Shown in pieces: positions 12,715 through 23,389 of a DNA stretch of 64,000 bases (position 1 is the first letter of the stretch; each line of letters begins with the position of its first letter). Location: contig JANJXV010000100.1 in the NCBI GenBank assembly GCA_024803745.1, positions 2,976,001 to 3,040,000 on the forward strand, read 5' to 3'. The translations under genes were made by a program, and so were the position numbers. The notes under the pieces are model-generated. The model worked only from the letters and a program-made list of their open reading frames with translations, ran no database searches and was not told the DNA's origin. This stretch comes from Megascapheus bottae. Taxonomy: Eukaryota; Chordata; Mammalia; Rodentia; Geomyidae.

Positions 12715-13664
12715 TTTTTTTTTAATTTTTTTATTGTAATCAGTAAAAGGATTACATGATATTTGCCAGATAGAAGGTGCATTAATTCACATACATTGAT
12801 ACTCTTTCACATGTCTTGGTACCCATTTCCCTCCAACACCACATCTCCCATCCGTCTTGGTTTTCCCCCCTTCCCTATCAAATTTCAAATATCCAAATAC
12901 AAATAAATTTAATATATCAGATAACAAAGTGAGATACTATACCAATATGGGATAAACAAGGGACAGCAAAGGAGATGAGAGACAACATAGTACATTAAGG
13001 ACAACAATAATTCATTATATGGCTTTTGTTTAGTATCCTGGAGGTCCTTTCAATTAGCTTCACATTATATGGCCTTATATATGGCCTTTTGCTTTATGGC
13101 AAATCTCTGCTAGTAGAACCCAAGGTTTCTACTGATTATGACGAATGGGGGAAACCACTGAGCCTAAGTTCCTTTGAGTCTGGCTTACTTCACTTAATAT
13201 GATTTGTTCTAAGTCTTTCCATTTCCTAACAAATGGGGCGATGTCATTCTTTCTGACAGCAGCATAGAATTCCATTGTGTACAAATACCACAACTTTTTG
13301 ATCCACTCATCAACTGAGGGACATCTGGGTTGGTTCCATATCTTTGCTATGGTGAATAGTGCTGCAATGTACATTGTTGTGCTAGTGAGTTTAATATGCC
13401 CTTGTTTCTGGATTGTTGGGTAAATGCCAAGTAGTGGAATTGCTGGGTCATAGGGGAGTTCTATATTTAGCCTTTTGAGGCACTGCCACACTGCTTTCCA
13501 TAGTGGTTGAACGAGTTTGCACTCGCACCAACAGTGTAGTAGTGATCCCTCCTGGCCAAATCCCCTCCAGCATCTGTTGTCATTCGTTTTCCTGATCCTG
13601 GCCATTCTAACTGGAGTGAGGTCGAATCTTAGAGTTGTTTTGATTTGCATTTCTTTTATGACCA
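12715..13664 (-). mobile_element. L1 3' part, 5'-truncated
   Basis: The poly-A end (poly-T on this strand) starts at 12,715. The 3'UTR runs to about 13,128 and includes the family landmark 'attgtaatcagtaaaaggat'. The C-terminal part of ORF2 follows up to about 13,664, where similarity stops within the sequence coding [13 protein letters not shown]. It has the same 3'UTR as the array L1s. Confidence 0.93.
13129..13664 (-). pseudogene. L1 ORF2 C-terminal fragment
   Basis: Open in one frame for about 180 residues: [20 protein letters not shown], then [20 protein letters not shown], then VDEWIKKLWYLYTMEFYAAV, ending near VSPIRHNQ. This is the Cys-rich C-terminal segment of L1 ORF2. The CW-C pattern of the zinc-knuckle-like motif (HCWCECK for HCWWECK) is visible. 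Reverse transcriptase and endonuclease are absent. Confidence 0.9.
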
Positions 13665-13729
13665 GAGTGGGATCCTGAATGCTACCCCTTAGCACTTTTA
13701 TGCAAAGCTTAGGCCTGTGGCATTTTAAG

Positions 13730-13860
13730 CACAATTCAACGCTCTGTTTTTTTGTTGGTTAATTAGAGGTAAAAATCTTATGGAATTTATTGCATGGCTG
13801 ATTTTGAACTGGAATCCTCAGGTCTCAGCTTATCTTGAGTAGCTAGGTTTACAGTACTTT
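13730..13860 (-). mobile_element. B1-like SINE fragment, antisense
   Basis: Landmarks are 'gattttgaactggaatcctc' and 'aggtctcagcttatcttgag' followed by 'tagctaggtttacag'. Confidence 0.65.
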
Positions 13861-14960
13861 TACAACCTGTATGCTCATACACATCGCTTCTGATCCAAAC
13901 ACTCATTGTTCAATTTAACTAACAAGATGTGAGGAAAGGTGATTGACTGTAATTTACTAGATGGGCTTCTAGTGAGTATATATTTCCACTTCCACTCTGA
14001 AGCCAGGGAAATGTTTCTGGTACATGTTTCAACTATCTCCTAAAGAGGAAATTATGTGTGAGTACGTTTGCTAGTATTTCAGATAGGAGATGGACTTTGG
14101 TGTTTGGAACCTGTTGGGCAGAGTGTATCAGCTAGGCTGTGATATCAGAGATGATGTTTAAGACAGGAATATTTTCATCCTAGACAGACTTAATCCAGAT
14201 TCTTGGATTTCAGGCCTTGAGTAGATAGAATTACAAGTGTGAGCTGCCACCACCACCTGGTTCATTTTGGAAACCTTAATTGCTTCTCATTTGTTCCTTT
14301 CCTTTTTTGGAAGATTGATCTAAGCTGGCTGATTGTGCATCACAATGAAGTGATTGGCCTCAGGAATTGCAAATATTTGTTTCATCAGCACGGAATGAAT
14401 GAAGTTGATCTAAACCCAATAGTATTTTACTTCTGATAAATAGGGAACTTACCTATATCATTTTTCCTTGACTTTGTTTCCCAAACCAAGCAACATGTTT
14501 GTTAAAAACTATACTTCATGAGAATATTATAATTAGAAGCTATCTTCTGCACACTTCAGAATAGTCCTTGCATTTATAAACTTATATTACAATATTAGGT
14601 AGAAGAATGGTGACTGTTAGTTTCATAACTATTTCATATGTTTTACTCTTTTAGGCTCATTAACTCAAGAAAGGATTAAATACATTTAGATAATAGTAGA
14701 ACATAGCTGCTGCTGATTTGATGTGTGTGCAGATGATACACAGATTTATTAGGATTACTCAAAAGTTTTCTTCAAATTTTCAGTAGTAGACTGCTATGCT
14801 AACTGGAAGGTGATAGTAATGATGCTGAAATTCTATGAGTCAGCTATGGAGCAGAATTTCAGGGGAGAGTATTTGCTAGGGACTTAATTTCTAAGACGCA
14901 CATCAAGAATATTGAACTATAACACCAAATGATGGAGGACTCAGCGTCACATTTTGTTTG
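13861..14960. other. AT-rich stretch, nothing recognised
   Basis: Apart from a short antisense SINE relic at about 14,160-14,255 ('agattcttggatttcagg', 'tgtgagctgccaccacc'), I see no gene, RNA or repeat. Open frames are short and lack domain features. Confidence 0.5.
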
Positions 14961-14964
14961 TTTT

Positions 14965-15080
14965 ATGCAAGTCCTGGGACTTGAACCCAGGGCCTGGGAA
15001 CTGTCCTTAAATGTTTTTTTTTGCTTCAGGCTAGTGTTCTACCACTTGATCCACAGCTCCACTCCCAGATTTTTGGTAAT
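14965..15080 (-). mobile_element. SINE fragment, antisense
   Basis: Reads 'gcaagtcctgggacttgaac', then 'ctagtgttctaccacttgat'. Only the second module is well preserved. Confidence 0.75.
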
Positions 15081-15184
15081 GAACTGTAAATCAGAATATC
15101 ATGCAATTTGTTTGGGCTGGATTCAAACCTTATTCTGTGTAGATAGGATTCCAAGTGTGAGCGCAGAATGCCTGGCTAGTATCA

Positions 15185-15415
15185 TTCATCATTCAAGTCA
15201 TGGGACTGCAATTCTGCACCTGGGTCTTGTCACTGAGCTTTTCAGCTCAAGACTACTGCCCTATCCCTTGAGCCATAGGGGCACTTCTGGGTTTCTGGTG
15301 GTTAATTGGAGATTAGAGTCACATGGACTTCAGTGCCCAGGCTGACTTTGAACTGCTATCCTTGGATCCCAGCCTCTTGAGTAGCTACATTTACAAGTGT
15401 GAGCCACCATAACCG
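15185..15415 (-). mobile_element. B1-like composite SINE, antisense
   Basis: A fairly complete antisense copy: 'caagtcatgggactgcaatt', 'tggttaattggagattagag', and 'cttgagtagctacatttaca'. Confidence 0.82.
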
Positions 15416-15419
15416 GCTA

Positions 15420-15800
15420 AATTATTTTTTAAGTTAATTTTTTTTGTTAAGTCAATATACAGTTGGAATACGGTTTCATAAGTAATGAACACATTTCTTA
15501 AGAAAATTGTTATCCCCTCCCTCATTTTTCTCTGTTTTCCTACCCTCAGCCCCCTCTCCACCCAGATTGTTCAGTTCATTTCCGTTTAGTGTCTTCCAAG
15601 TATCACTGTTCAATTGGTTCACCGTTTTTCCTTTGTTTTTTTTTTTTTTACCATTTTATTATACCCTCTCCAGTCCCCAAATCACATAAACCTATGTACA
15701 AGACACAGGGTACCCGAATTCAACACAGTGACTACAGAGAATAAAACTAAAGGGAAAAAGAAGAAAAGAGGTAAAAAGCAAAGAAAATGAAAGAACATCA
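15420..15800 (-). mobile_element. Probable old L1 3'UTR fragment
   Basis: T-rich start, then CT-rich 3'UTR-like sequence ('cctccctcatttttctctg', 'ctaccctcagccccctctc') and a later A-rich stretch. The layout is that of an antisense L1 3' end, but it differs from the younger family here, so the call is tentative. Confidence 0.4.
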
Positions 15801-15839
15801 TACAGTACCTTAGAAGCAACAACACTGAAAAAACAAAAC

Positions 15840-15975
15840 ATAAAACCTTGGGCTAAAAATGTAGCTTGCCTAGCATGTATGAAACCCTGGATTCCATTCC
15901 TCAGCACCACATAAACAAAAACTGGAAGTGCCACTGTGACTCAGCTGGTAGATTTCTAACGTTCAGCACAGAGTG
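15840..15975 (+). mobile_element. ID-like SINE, sense
   Basis: Reads 'cttgggctaaaaatgtagct', 'tgcctagcatgtatgaaacc', 'ggattccattcctcagcacc', then 'aactggaagtgccactgtga'. The A and B boxes of the tRNA-like part are recognisable. Confidence 0.8.
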
Positions 15976-16079
15976 TCTCCAAGTGACAAAAATCTGTCAC
16001 ATTTAAGTCAGGCTTCAAAACTTTGCTAGGAACCAGTTACGTGATTTGGAAGAAAGTCCAATTTTCAAAAAATCACTAG

Positions 16080-16310
16080 CCAGGCGCTGGAGGGTCATAA
16101 TTGTCATTCTACTAGCCAGGGAGAAGGTGATTCAAAGCCTTTGCAAGCAAAAAAACGAAAAGAAAAATAACCTGTAAGATTCTTCTCTCCACTTATTCAA
16201 CCAAAAACTAAGTGGAGTTGTGGCTAAAACTGGTACAGCATTAGCCTTGAGGAAAAAGAACTAAGAGACCTTGCCCAGGTCCAAAGTTCAAGCTCCGCAC
16301 CAAGAAAGAA
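16080..16310 (+). mobile_element. B1-like SINE plus second-module fragment
   Basis: Starts 'gccaggcgctggagggtcat', with 'aagtggagttgtggctaaaa' and 'ccaaagttcaagctccgcac' later. The elements are decayed and their internal boundary is unclear. Confidence 0.6.
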
Positions 16311-16690
16311 AAAAAAAGGAGTCCAGATACCTTAGTTTCAAAAGTATATCTGGATATCTTAGTAGATTTTTCTGATCTTTCCTCATTCATCTCATGGAAC
16401 CATATAATCTTGATCCTGATCTGACTAAGAGCCTGTATTGTGCTTAATAAATTCATTCCACATATTCCAGTAGAATCTGGACAGCTAACAGCCACTTACC
16501 AATGCTTTATTCTACGTTTAGGCCAGTATGTCTTCATACCATCTACGCAGTCAGCTATATCATCTTTCCAGAAGTATCATTGAGTGTAGAACACTCAGAA
16601 ATAAAATAATTGCATAAAGATATAATAAAACTCCTTGATTCATTAAGAAAATTTTTGTACCACTTAGAGCAAGTACATTAGTGGTATTTA
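16311..16690. other. No recognisable feature
   Basis: AT-rich single-copy sequence within the window. No coding, RNA or repeat signature seen. Confidence 0.5.
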
Positions 16691-16699
16691 CCTCTAGCC

Positions 16700-17140
16700 T
16701 CTTTTTTTAAAAAAATTTATTAACATTGAATTTTACATCATATTTCAAATCTCATGTTTAACCAACAAGTATTAAAGAAGGGAATCGCTATACAATCACT
16801 GGCATATAAATTTTAGAATATAGTAAAAATTAAGCTGAGTCTTTGTATGTCATAGATACAGATTAATCTATAATAAAACACACGTCTATAGAGTGTATAG
16901 TCTATCCTAGATTTTTATGTCTATGTAGTTATGTTTATATCTCCAAAATTATGTCCACAACTTTGGGTATCAACTATTCAATCATCGCTCTACTACTGTT
17001 TGAAACTAATATCCATATATTAAGGATACCATGTACCTTTTGTTCCTTGGTCTTGACTTATCTCACTCAACAGGATTCACTCTAATTTCATCCACTACCC
17101 CAAAAATGCCATTATTATTTTTTTCTGTGCAGATCTTCTC
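16700..17140 (-). mobile_element. Old L1 3' end, antisense
   Basis: A diverged L1 3'UTR beginning with 'aaaaaaatttattaacattg' and ending with ORF2 C-terminal sequence comparable to the younger copies ('cttgacttatctcactcaac' against 'ctggcttacttcacttaata'). Confidence 0.6.
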
Positions 17141-17693
17141 TTTATGTATTTAGTTTTATTGTAATTTATAGAAGGGTTACATTATATTCACCAGATAGAA
17201 GGTGCATTACTTCTCAAACTTTGATACCCCAAGTAATGATATGGTCCCCATTTCCCTTCCCCTACCCCCACTCATGTTCATTTCCCCCCTTCCCTATCCA
17301 ATTTCAAATAACCAATTAGGCACATATGAAACATATCAGAAAACAAGGTGAAATATTGTAACAATATGATATAACGAAAGGATAGCAAAAGAGATAAGAG
17401 ATCACATAGTTCATTAAGGACAACAATCACTCATTATATGAGTTTTGTTTCTTCATCTTGGAGGTCCTTACATTTAGTGTCATACTATTTGTCACGATGT
17501 CTCTAGAGTTTGTTCTATTGTAAATCTTTGGTAGCAGAGCCCAAGGTTTCTACTGAATTTGACAAATGAGGGAGACTCTTGGGCCTATGTTCCTTTCAGT
17601 TTGGCTTACTTCACTTAATATGATTATTTTCCTTTTCATCCACTTCCCCGAGAATGCCATTTTTTTATCTTGTGGGTTGGCTATATATCATTC
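17141..17693 (-). mobile_element. L1 3' end, antisense, intermediate age
   Basis: Recognisably the same family as 12,715 but more diverged: 'attgtaatttatagaagggt', 'ccagatagaaggtgcattac', and 'agcccaaggtttctactgaa'. It is interrupted at the TG microsatellite; about 75 bases of possible L1 sequence follow it to 17,820. Confidence 0.85.
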
Positions 17694-17694
17694 C

Positions 17695-17738
<44 letters not shown>

Positions 17739-17746
17739 CGTGTATC
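17694..17746. repeat. (TG)n microsatellite
   Basis: A run of TG with two CG interruptions near its end, inside L1 ORF2-derived sequence ('ccattgtgtg' replaces the usual 'ccattgtgtacaaat'). Confidence 0.95.
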
Positions 17747-17820
17747 ACATTTTTCGTAGTAGGGCATCTGGTTGTTTCCATCATCCAGCCTCATTTTCTA
17801 CAGATATTTTCATAGTCTCT

Positions 17821-18960
17821 TTTTTATTTTCAGGGTAATGTATAGAGGGGTTACGATTACATTTACAGGTAGTGGACTGCATCACTTCTCACACATTTAT
17901 TCCACTCCACATGTTTTTGTCCCCAGTTCCCTCTCCCCTCCCCTTCCCAATCATCTTGTTTCCCCCCTTCCCTTTCCTATTTGACATAAACAAATAAACA
18001 TATATACAATATGCCAGGGAAAAAATCAGAAACAGTAACAATCTGACATTAACCAAAGGGCAAAATAAGAGATGAGAAGTAACATAGTAGATTAAGGACA
18101 AAAATCACACAAGATTAAGAGCAACGATGACACAAGATATAGCTCTTGTTCCCATATCCTAGAGATCCTTTCATTTAGTCTCATCCTGTATTACCTTATA
18201 TACCTAGGTTTTTGAGTTATTGTAATCCTCTGCTAGGAGAGTCCTAGATGTGAACTAATTATTACAAATGAGGGAAACCATTGAGCTTATGTTTCTTTGG
18301 GTCTGGCTTGCTTCACTTAATATGAATTTTTCCAAGTCTTTCCATTTCCTTACAAATGGGGCGATGTCATTCCTTCTGATGGCAGCATAGCATTCCATTG
18401 TGTATAAGTACCACATCTTCTTGATTCAGTCATCTACTGAGTGGCATCTGGGTTGGTTTCATATCTTTGCTATGGTAAATAGTGCTGCAATGAGCATCAT
18501 TGTGCTAGTGGCTTTAGTATGCCCTTTTTTCTGGACAATTGGGTAGATGCCAAGTAGTGCACTTGCTGGATCATAGGGGAGCTCTATGTTCAGTCTTTTG
18601 AGGAACCACCACACTGCTTTCCCTAGTGGTTGAACGAGTTTACACTCAAACCAACAGTGTAGGTGTGATCCCCCCTGGTCACTTCCCCACCAGTATCTCT
18701 TATTAGATTTTTTGATAATGGCCATTCTGACTGGAGTCAGGTGGAATCTCAAAGTTGTTTTGATTTTCATTTCCCTTATTGCTAGAGATATGGAGCATTT
18801 CTTCATGTGTCTAAAGCCTATTTTAATTTTTTCTTCAGAGAATACTCTTTTAAGTCTTTAGCCCACCTTTTAATAGGATGGTTGTTTCTTTGAAGATTTG
18901 TTTGGGAGAGATTCATTTTTTTCAGCTATAGATATATTTTAGATAACTACATATATTTTT
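17821..18960 (-). mobile_element. L1 3' end with ORF2 C-terminus, antisense
   Basis: A third L1 3' end in the same orientation. The 3'UTR starts near 17,821 ('gtaatgtatagaggggttac'). ORF2 C-terminal coding sequence spans about 18,290-18,900 and is open at 18,459-18,806 (for example RYWWGSDQGGSHLHCWFECK, then PYDPASALLGIYPIVQKKGH). It is diverged from the array family, including STMMLIAALF for STTMFIAALF. Confidence 0.88.
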
Positions 18961-18969
18961 GTAGAAAAA

Positions 18970-19320
18970 AGAATGGAAGCCATCATGCTGGCTCACAACT
19001 TAATTTCAGCTGCTTAGGAGGCTCAGGGCTTAGGATCACAGGTCAAAGCCAACCAGGGCCCCACAGTGTGTGAGATCAAACTCTGTGAACATACAATGAC
19101 TGTAAGAGGAATCTCACTGCCTGGGAATGTAGCCTAATGCTAGAGTGCTCACCTAGAATGCATGAAGACCTAGGTTCTATTCACCAGTACCGCATACTCA
19201 GAAAAAAGCTAGAAGTGGCGCTGTGTCTCAAGAGGCAGAGCACTCACCTTGGGCAAGCGAGTCCAATGAAAATGTCTAGGCCCTGAGTCCAAGCCCTAGG
19301 ACTGGCAAAAGGGAAAAAAA
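18970..19320 (+). mobile_element. B1-like SINE followed by ID-like dimeric SINE, sense
   Basis: The first part is 7SL-like ('tgctggctcacaacttaatt', 'ttaggatcacaggtcaaagc'). The second is a clear ID-like dimer ('gggaatgtagcctaatgcta', 'ctagaagtggcgctgtgtct', 'gagtccaagccctaggac'). Confidence 0.82.
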
Positions 19321-19356
19321 GAGCAATCTTACTTAAGTAACAAGGAATGTACCCTA

Positions 19357-19359
19357 TAT

Positions 19360-19406
<47 letters not shown>

Positions 19407-19410
19407 TTTT
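19357..19410. repeat. (ATTT)n microsatellite
   Basis: Uninterrupted ATTT repeats, about 13 units. Confidence 0.97.
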
Positions 19411-19624
19411 GTTTAAACACTAAAATATATTTATATGAGATGAATCATTCCACCTAAAAACAAAAAATTCCTTTTAGTTTACTTTTCATACATTTTTCAT
19501 TGACAAAATTGTGGTATACATGTGTGTGAATATTTACATATGCATATATGTACATTATATATACATATATATACAGCTCTAGGCAATCAAAATATCTGGG
19601 TACTTTTTCAGTGACAATAATGTG

Positions 19625-20795
19625 ATTTTTTCTAAGTCTTTCCATTTCCTAACAAATGGGGCGATGTCATTCTTTCTGACAGCAGCATAGAATTCCATTG
19701 TGTACAAATACCACAACTTGTTGATCCACTCATCAACTAGTTTGGTTCCATATCTTTGGTATGGTGAATAGAGCTGCAATGAACATGGTTGTGCTAGTGG
19801 GTTTAGTATGTCCTTGTTTCTGGGTGGTTGGGTAAATGCCAAGTAGTGGAATTGCTGGGTCATAGGGGAGTTCTATGTTTAGCCTTTTGAGGCACTGCCA
19901 CACTGCTTTCCACAGTGGTTGAAGGAGTTTGCTCTCCCACCAACAGTGTAGTATTGATCCCTCCTGGCCTAATCCCCTCCAGCATCTGTTGTCATTCGTT
20001 TTCCTGATCCTGGTCATTCTAGCTGAGGCAATCCAAAATTTCATATGGAGGAATTTCAATTCCAAACTTTACACTCTATTACAGAGCTATAATTCTCAAA
20101 ACAGCTTGGTACTGGCACAAGAACAGGCCTGAAGACCAATGAATAGAACTGAGGACCCAGATATTAAACCTATGGCCACCTAATCTTTGACAAGGGAGCC
20201 AAAAAAATAGAATGGAAGAAAGACAGCCTCTTCAACAAGTTGTGCTGGCAGAACTGGTTAAGCACCAGCAGAAAACTAAAGTTGGGTCCTTCTTTGTCAC
20301 CTTGCACTAGAATTAACTCCAAATGGATCAACAATCTGGAGGTAAAACTGACACACTGAAAAGTTTACAGGAAGGAATAGGAGATACACTAGGCCTCCTT
20401 GGCACAGGTCAAAACTTTCTTAATAAGGACCAAGAATCACAACAAATCAGAGAAAGGCTGGATAAGTGGGACTGCAGTAAACTGCAGAGTTTTTGTATGG
20501 CAAAGGACATAGCTAGTAAACTAATCAGGAAGCCTACAGAGTGGGAAAAGATTTTCACCAACCAATCAACGGACAAAGGCCTCATGTCTAAAATATATCA
20601 ACAACTCAAAAAATTGAATCACTCCAAAACTAACCTCCAAAGTAACAACCATCTCATTAAAAAATGGGGCAAAGACTTAAAGAGAGTCTTCTCTGAAGAA
20701 GAAACTAAAATGGCCTATAGACACATGAGGAAATGGTCAACATCTCTGGTCATAAAAGAAATGCAAATCAAAACAACTCTAAAATTGTACCCTAT
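19625..20795. mobile_element. L1 ORF2 fragment with internal inversion
   Basis: Positions 19,625 to about 20,020 are minus-strand L1 ([15 protein letters not shown] to the ORF2 C-terminal region). From about 20,028 to 20,795 the sequence is plus-strand L1 upstream of that point ([10 protein letters not shown] to QIKTTLK). The two pieces are adjacent in a normal L1 ([20 protein letters not shown]), so the inversion lost only a few codons. The 3'UTR and poly-A are missing. Confidence 0.88.
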
Positions 20796-20800
20796 AGTTA
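20323..20800 (+). pseudogene. L1 ORF2 inverted segment
   Basis: An open stretch corresponding to the ORF2 region between reverse transcriptase and the C-terminus: [20 protein letters not shown], then KWDCSKLQSFCMAKDIASKL, then [16 protein letters not shown]. There is no catalytic motif in this piece. The open frame runs on to 20,928 through unrelated sequence and a SINE. Confidence 0.88.
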
Positions 20801-20864
20801 TAAAGACTGAAAAATTCATTAAGAAATTAGAAAATATGTATAAAGTGCATAATTTCTTTTGTGT

Positions 20865-20945
20865 GTTGGCACTGGGTCTTCAACTGAGTGCTTCAGCTCT
20901 ATCCCTGACCTTTTTTGCTCAAGGCTAGCACTCTACCAATGCAGC
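20865..20945 (-). mobile_element. SINE fragment, antisense
   Basis: Short antisense piece: 'gagtgcttcagctctatccc' followed by 'aaggctagcactctaccaat'. Confidence 0.65.
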
Positions 20946-21164
20946 CCCAAATCAACTATCTTCAGTTGAGATATAAGAGATGAATATTTCAGGGTGCTTC
21001 ATGAAAAACATTTTTATAAATTGAAACTTTCAACACAGTCTTATTTTAGAATGAATGTTGAGATGGGAAGAGCCAGAAAAAGTGAAATGTTTCCTGATCC
21101 CCATAGAGAAGAGACTCAGCAGAACCACTGTGGTCTGCAGGCTTCTTTGTGAGTTTTGTTTGCT

Positions 21165-21385
21165 TGTTTGATTTTTGTCAATTGTGGGGCTTGAACTCTG
21201 GGCCTGGGCACTGTCCCTGAGCTCTTCAGCTCAAGGCTAGTGCTTTAATCTGTGAGCCACAGTGCCACTTCTGGTTTTTCTGGCAGTTAACTGGGTACTT
21301 TGGCTGGCTTTAAACTCTGATTCTTAGATCTTAGCCTCCTGAGTAGCTAAGATTATAGGTGTGAGGTACCATCACCAGGCTGCTG
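21165..21385 (-). mobile_element. B1-like composite SINE, antisense
   Basis: Reads 'gtggggcttgaactctgggc', 'tgagctcttcagctcaaggc', 'cttagcctcctgagtagcta' and 'ggtgtgaggtaccatcacc'. Confidence 0.87.
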
Positions 21386-21735
21386 CTCTGTTACTATGCA
21401 GGTTCTGGATCAAGAACTTCAAGTTCTTACCTCAATTTTTTCTTCTCTTGCCTGATACTCTGCCATTTGAACGAAGCCCCAGTTCCTGGTCTTTGTTGAT
21501 TAATGAGAGATATTATGATTTTCTAATATTCAGAGCAATGATTATAAAACCCAGCATTTTACTTACTTGAATAAATTAAGAGACAGGACCTAGTGAGATG
21601 GAAAACAAAATTTTTTTTCAAGTTGCTATCTTGTTCTAATGCATAAGTCTGGCTATTTTGCTTACACACAAATATGTATTTTACCAGTTTCTACTCTATT
21701 TTTGCTTAGCTTAAAACCACCACTGCCATTTCATA
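21386..21735. other. No recognisable feature
   Basis: Short single-copy AT-rich stretch; no coding or repeat signature apart from weak SINE-like words near 21,440-21,500. Confidence 0.4.
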
Positions 21736-21739
21736 GATT

Positions 21740-22010
21740 TTGTTGTTGTTGTTGGCGGTGCTTGAACTCTGTGCCTGGGCTGTTCCTCAGATCTTCAGTT
21801 CAATGCCAGTGCTCTACTACTTTTGATTTGGCCAGTCCTGGGTTAACTCAGGGACTGAGCACTGTCCTTATATTTTCTCAAAGCTAGGGCTCTACCACTT
21901 CAGCCTCGGCACCACTTCCAGCATTTTTCTATGTATGTGGTATTGAGGAATTGAACCCAGGTCTTCGTGCATGCTAGGCAAGCACTCTACCACTAGGCCA
22001 AACTCCCAGC
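21740..22010 (-). mobile_element. Two nested antisense SINE copies
   Basis: A partial copy ('ttgaactctgtgcctgggct') is interrupted by an almost complete ID-like dimer ('ggccagtcctgggttaactc', 'tgctaggcaagcactctacc', 'aggccaaactcccagccc'). Confidence 0.82.
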
Positions 22011-22044
22011 CCAAAATTATTCATCATTACTATTAGCTATCTTC

Positions 22045-22285
22045 TTTTTTTATTATTGATTCGTCATGGTGCTTGGACTTTGGGCCTGGACACTGTCCCT
22101 GAGCTCTTCAGCTCAAGGCTAGTGCTCTTCCTCTACAGCTCCATTTTTGGTTTGTGATAGTTAATTGGTGATGTAAGTCTCACAAACATATGTGTCCAGG
22201 CTGGCTTTGGGCTTTGAACCAAGATCCTCCAATCTCAGCCTCCATAGTAGCTAGAATTACACGCTTCAGCCAGCAGTGCCTGACT
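22045..22285 (-). mobile_element. B1-like composite SINE, antisense
   Basis: Runs 'gtcatggtgcttggactttg' to 'ggtttgtgatagttaattgg' to 'aatctcagcctccatagtag'. It directly abuts the TCTG microsatellite. Confidence 0.85.
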
Positions 22286-22289
22286 GTTT

Positions 22290-22392
22290 GATGTCTCTGT
22301 CTCTGTCTCTCTCTCTCTGTCTGTCTCTGTCTCTCTCTCTGTCTGTCTCTGTCTGTCTGCCTGTCTGTCTCTCTCTCTGTCTCTCTCTCTGT

Positions 22393-22460
<68 letters not shown>
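22290..22460. repeat. (TCTG)n/(TC)n microsatellite
   Basis: Mixed TCTG and TC repeats ending in a long pure TC run. The apparent LSLS reading frame is an artefact of the repeat. Confidence 0.96.
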
Positions 22461-22463
<3 letters not shown>

Positions 22464-22745
22464 TTGTAAGACTTTAATTGTGCACCTGGGCAGTGTCCCT
22501 GGGCTCTTCAGCTCAAGGCTACAACCTTAAACACCTTGAGCCACAGTGTCACTTCTGGTTTTCTGGTGCTTAAGTGGAAGGAACAGTTACATGGACTTTA
22601 GTGTCTGGCCTGGCTTTGAACTGTGATCCTCAGAACCCAACCTTCTTAGATCATTTCCAGCTTTTTTTTGGTGTAAGTGGTACAGAGTAATTAAACACAG
22701 GGCTTTGTGCATACTAGGCAAGCAAACTACCACTAGTGTGCACTC
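22461..22745 (-). mobile_element. Two SINE copies, antisense
   Basis: A composite copy from 'ttggttgtaagactttaatt' to 'ctcagaacccaaccttctta', then an ID-like half ending 'tactaggcaagcaaactacc'. Confidence 0.8.
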
Positions 22746-22759
22746 CAGCCTTAGATAAG

Positions 22760-23100
22760 GGCTTTCTTTTTCTTTTTCTTTTTTATACTCATGGGGCTTG
22801 AACTCTGGGCCTGGATGTTTACCTTAAGCTCTTCAGCTCAAGGCAAGAGCTCTACCACTTGAGGCACATTGTCATTTTGAATTTTCTGGATTATTTGGAA
22901 ATAAGATTCTCACAGATTTTTATGCCTGGTCCGTCTTTTCACCTCGATCCTCCAGGGTAGCTACGGTTACCAGGGTGAGCCACCAGTCACGGGCATTAAA
23001 TTATTATTTTTTGCATGTCCTATGGCTTCAACTCATGGCCAGAGCACTGTCCTAGGGCTTGCTCAAGGATAGCACTTTACTTCAGCCAGCCAACTCCCGG
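22760..23100 (-). mobile_element. Two further antisense SINE copies
   Basis: First copy: 'actcatggggcttgaactct' to 'gttaccagggtgagccacca'. Second, partial: 'gcatgtcctatggcttcaac' to 'ccagccaactcccggtcc'. This completes a cluster of same-orientation SINEs from 21,165 to 23,100. Confidence 0.8.
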
Positions 23101-23254
23101 TCCAAATAGGACACTCTTGAAGCTAGAATTACAGAGATCTGCCATAACACTGGCATGTCGTTATCTAAGTATATAATTTTTCTTCTATTTTTGATGGCTT
23201 TTCCTTAGTGTACATATTTCCTACATATTTTATGGAAAACTTCCTTCCCACTGG

Positions 23255-23380
23255 GGCCATAAGTTAAGCCTAGTGGAAGTGTTCTTGCCGAGCATGAATG
23301 AAGACGCAAGCACAACATAGATAAAAAAAATAAAAGTGGTGCTGTGGCATATGTGATAGAACTTGCGCCTTAAGAATAAA
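23255..23380 (+). mobile_element. ID-like SINE, sense, diverged
   Basis: Reads 'gccataagttaagcctagtg', 'gagcatgaatgaagacgcaa', and 'aaagtggtgctgtggcatat'. Confidence 0.65.
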
Positions 23381-23389
23381 AAAAAACAC

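Noticed and set aside
22276..22530. Leu-Ser-rich open frame
   Set aside because: Translation of the TCTG/TC microsatellite and adjoining SINE.
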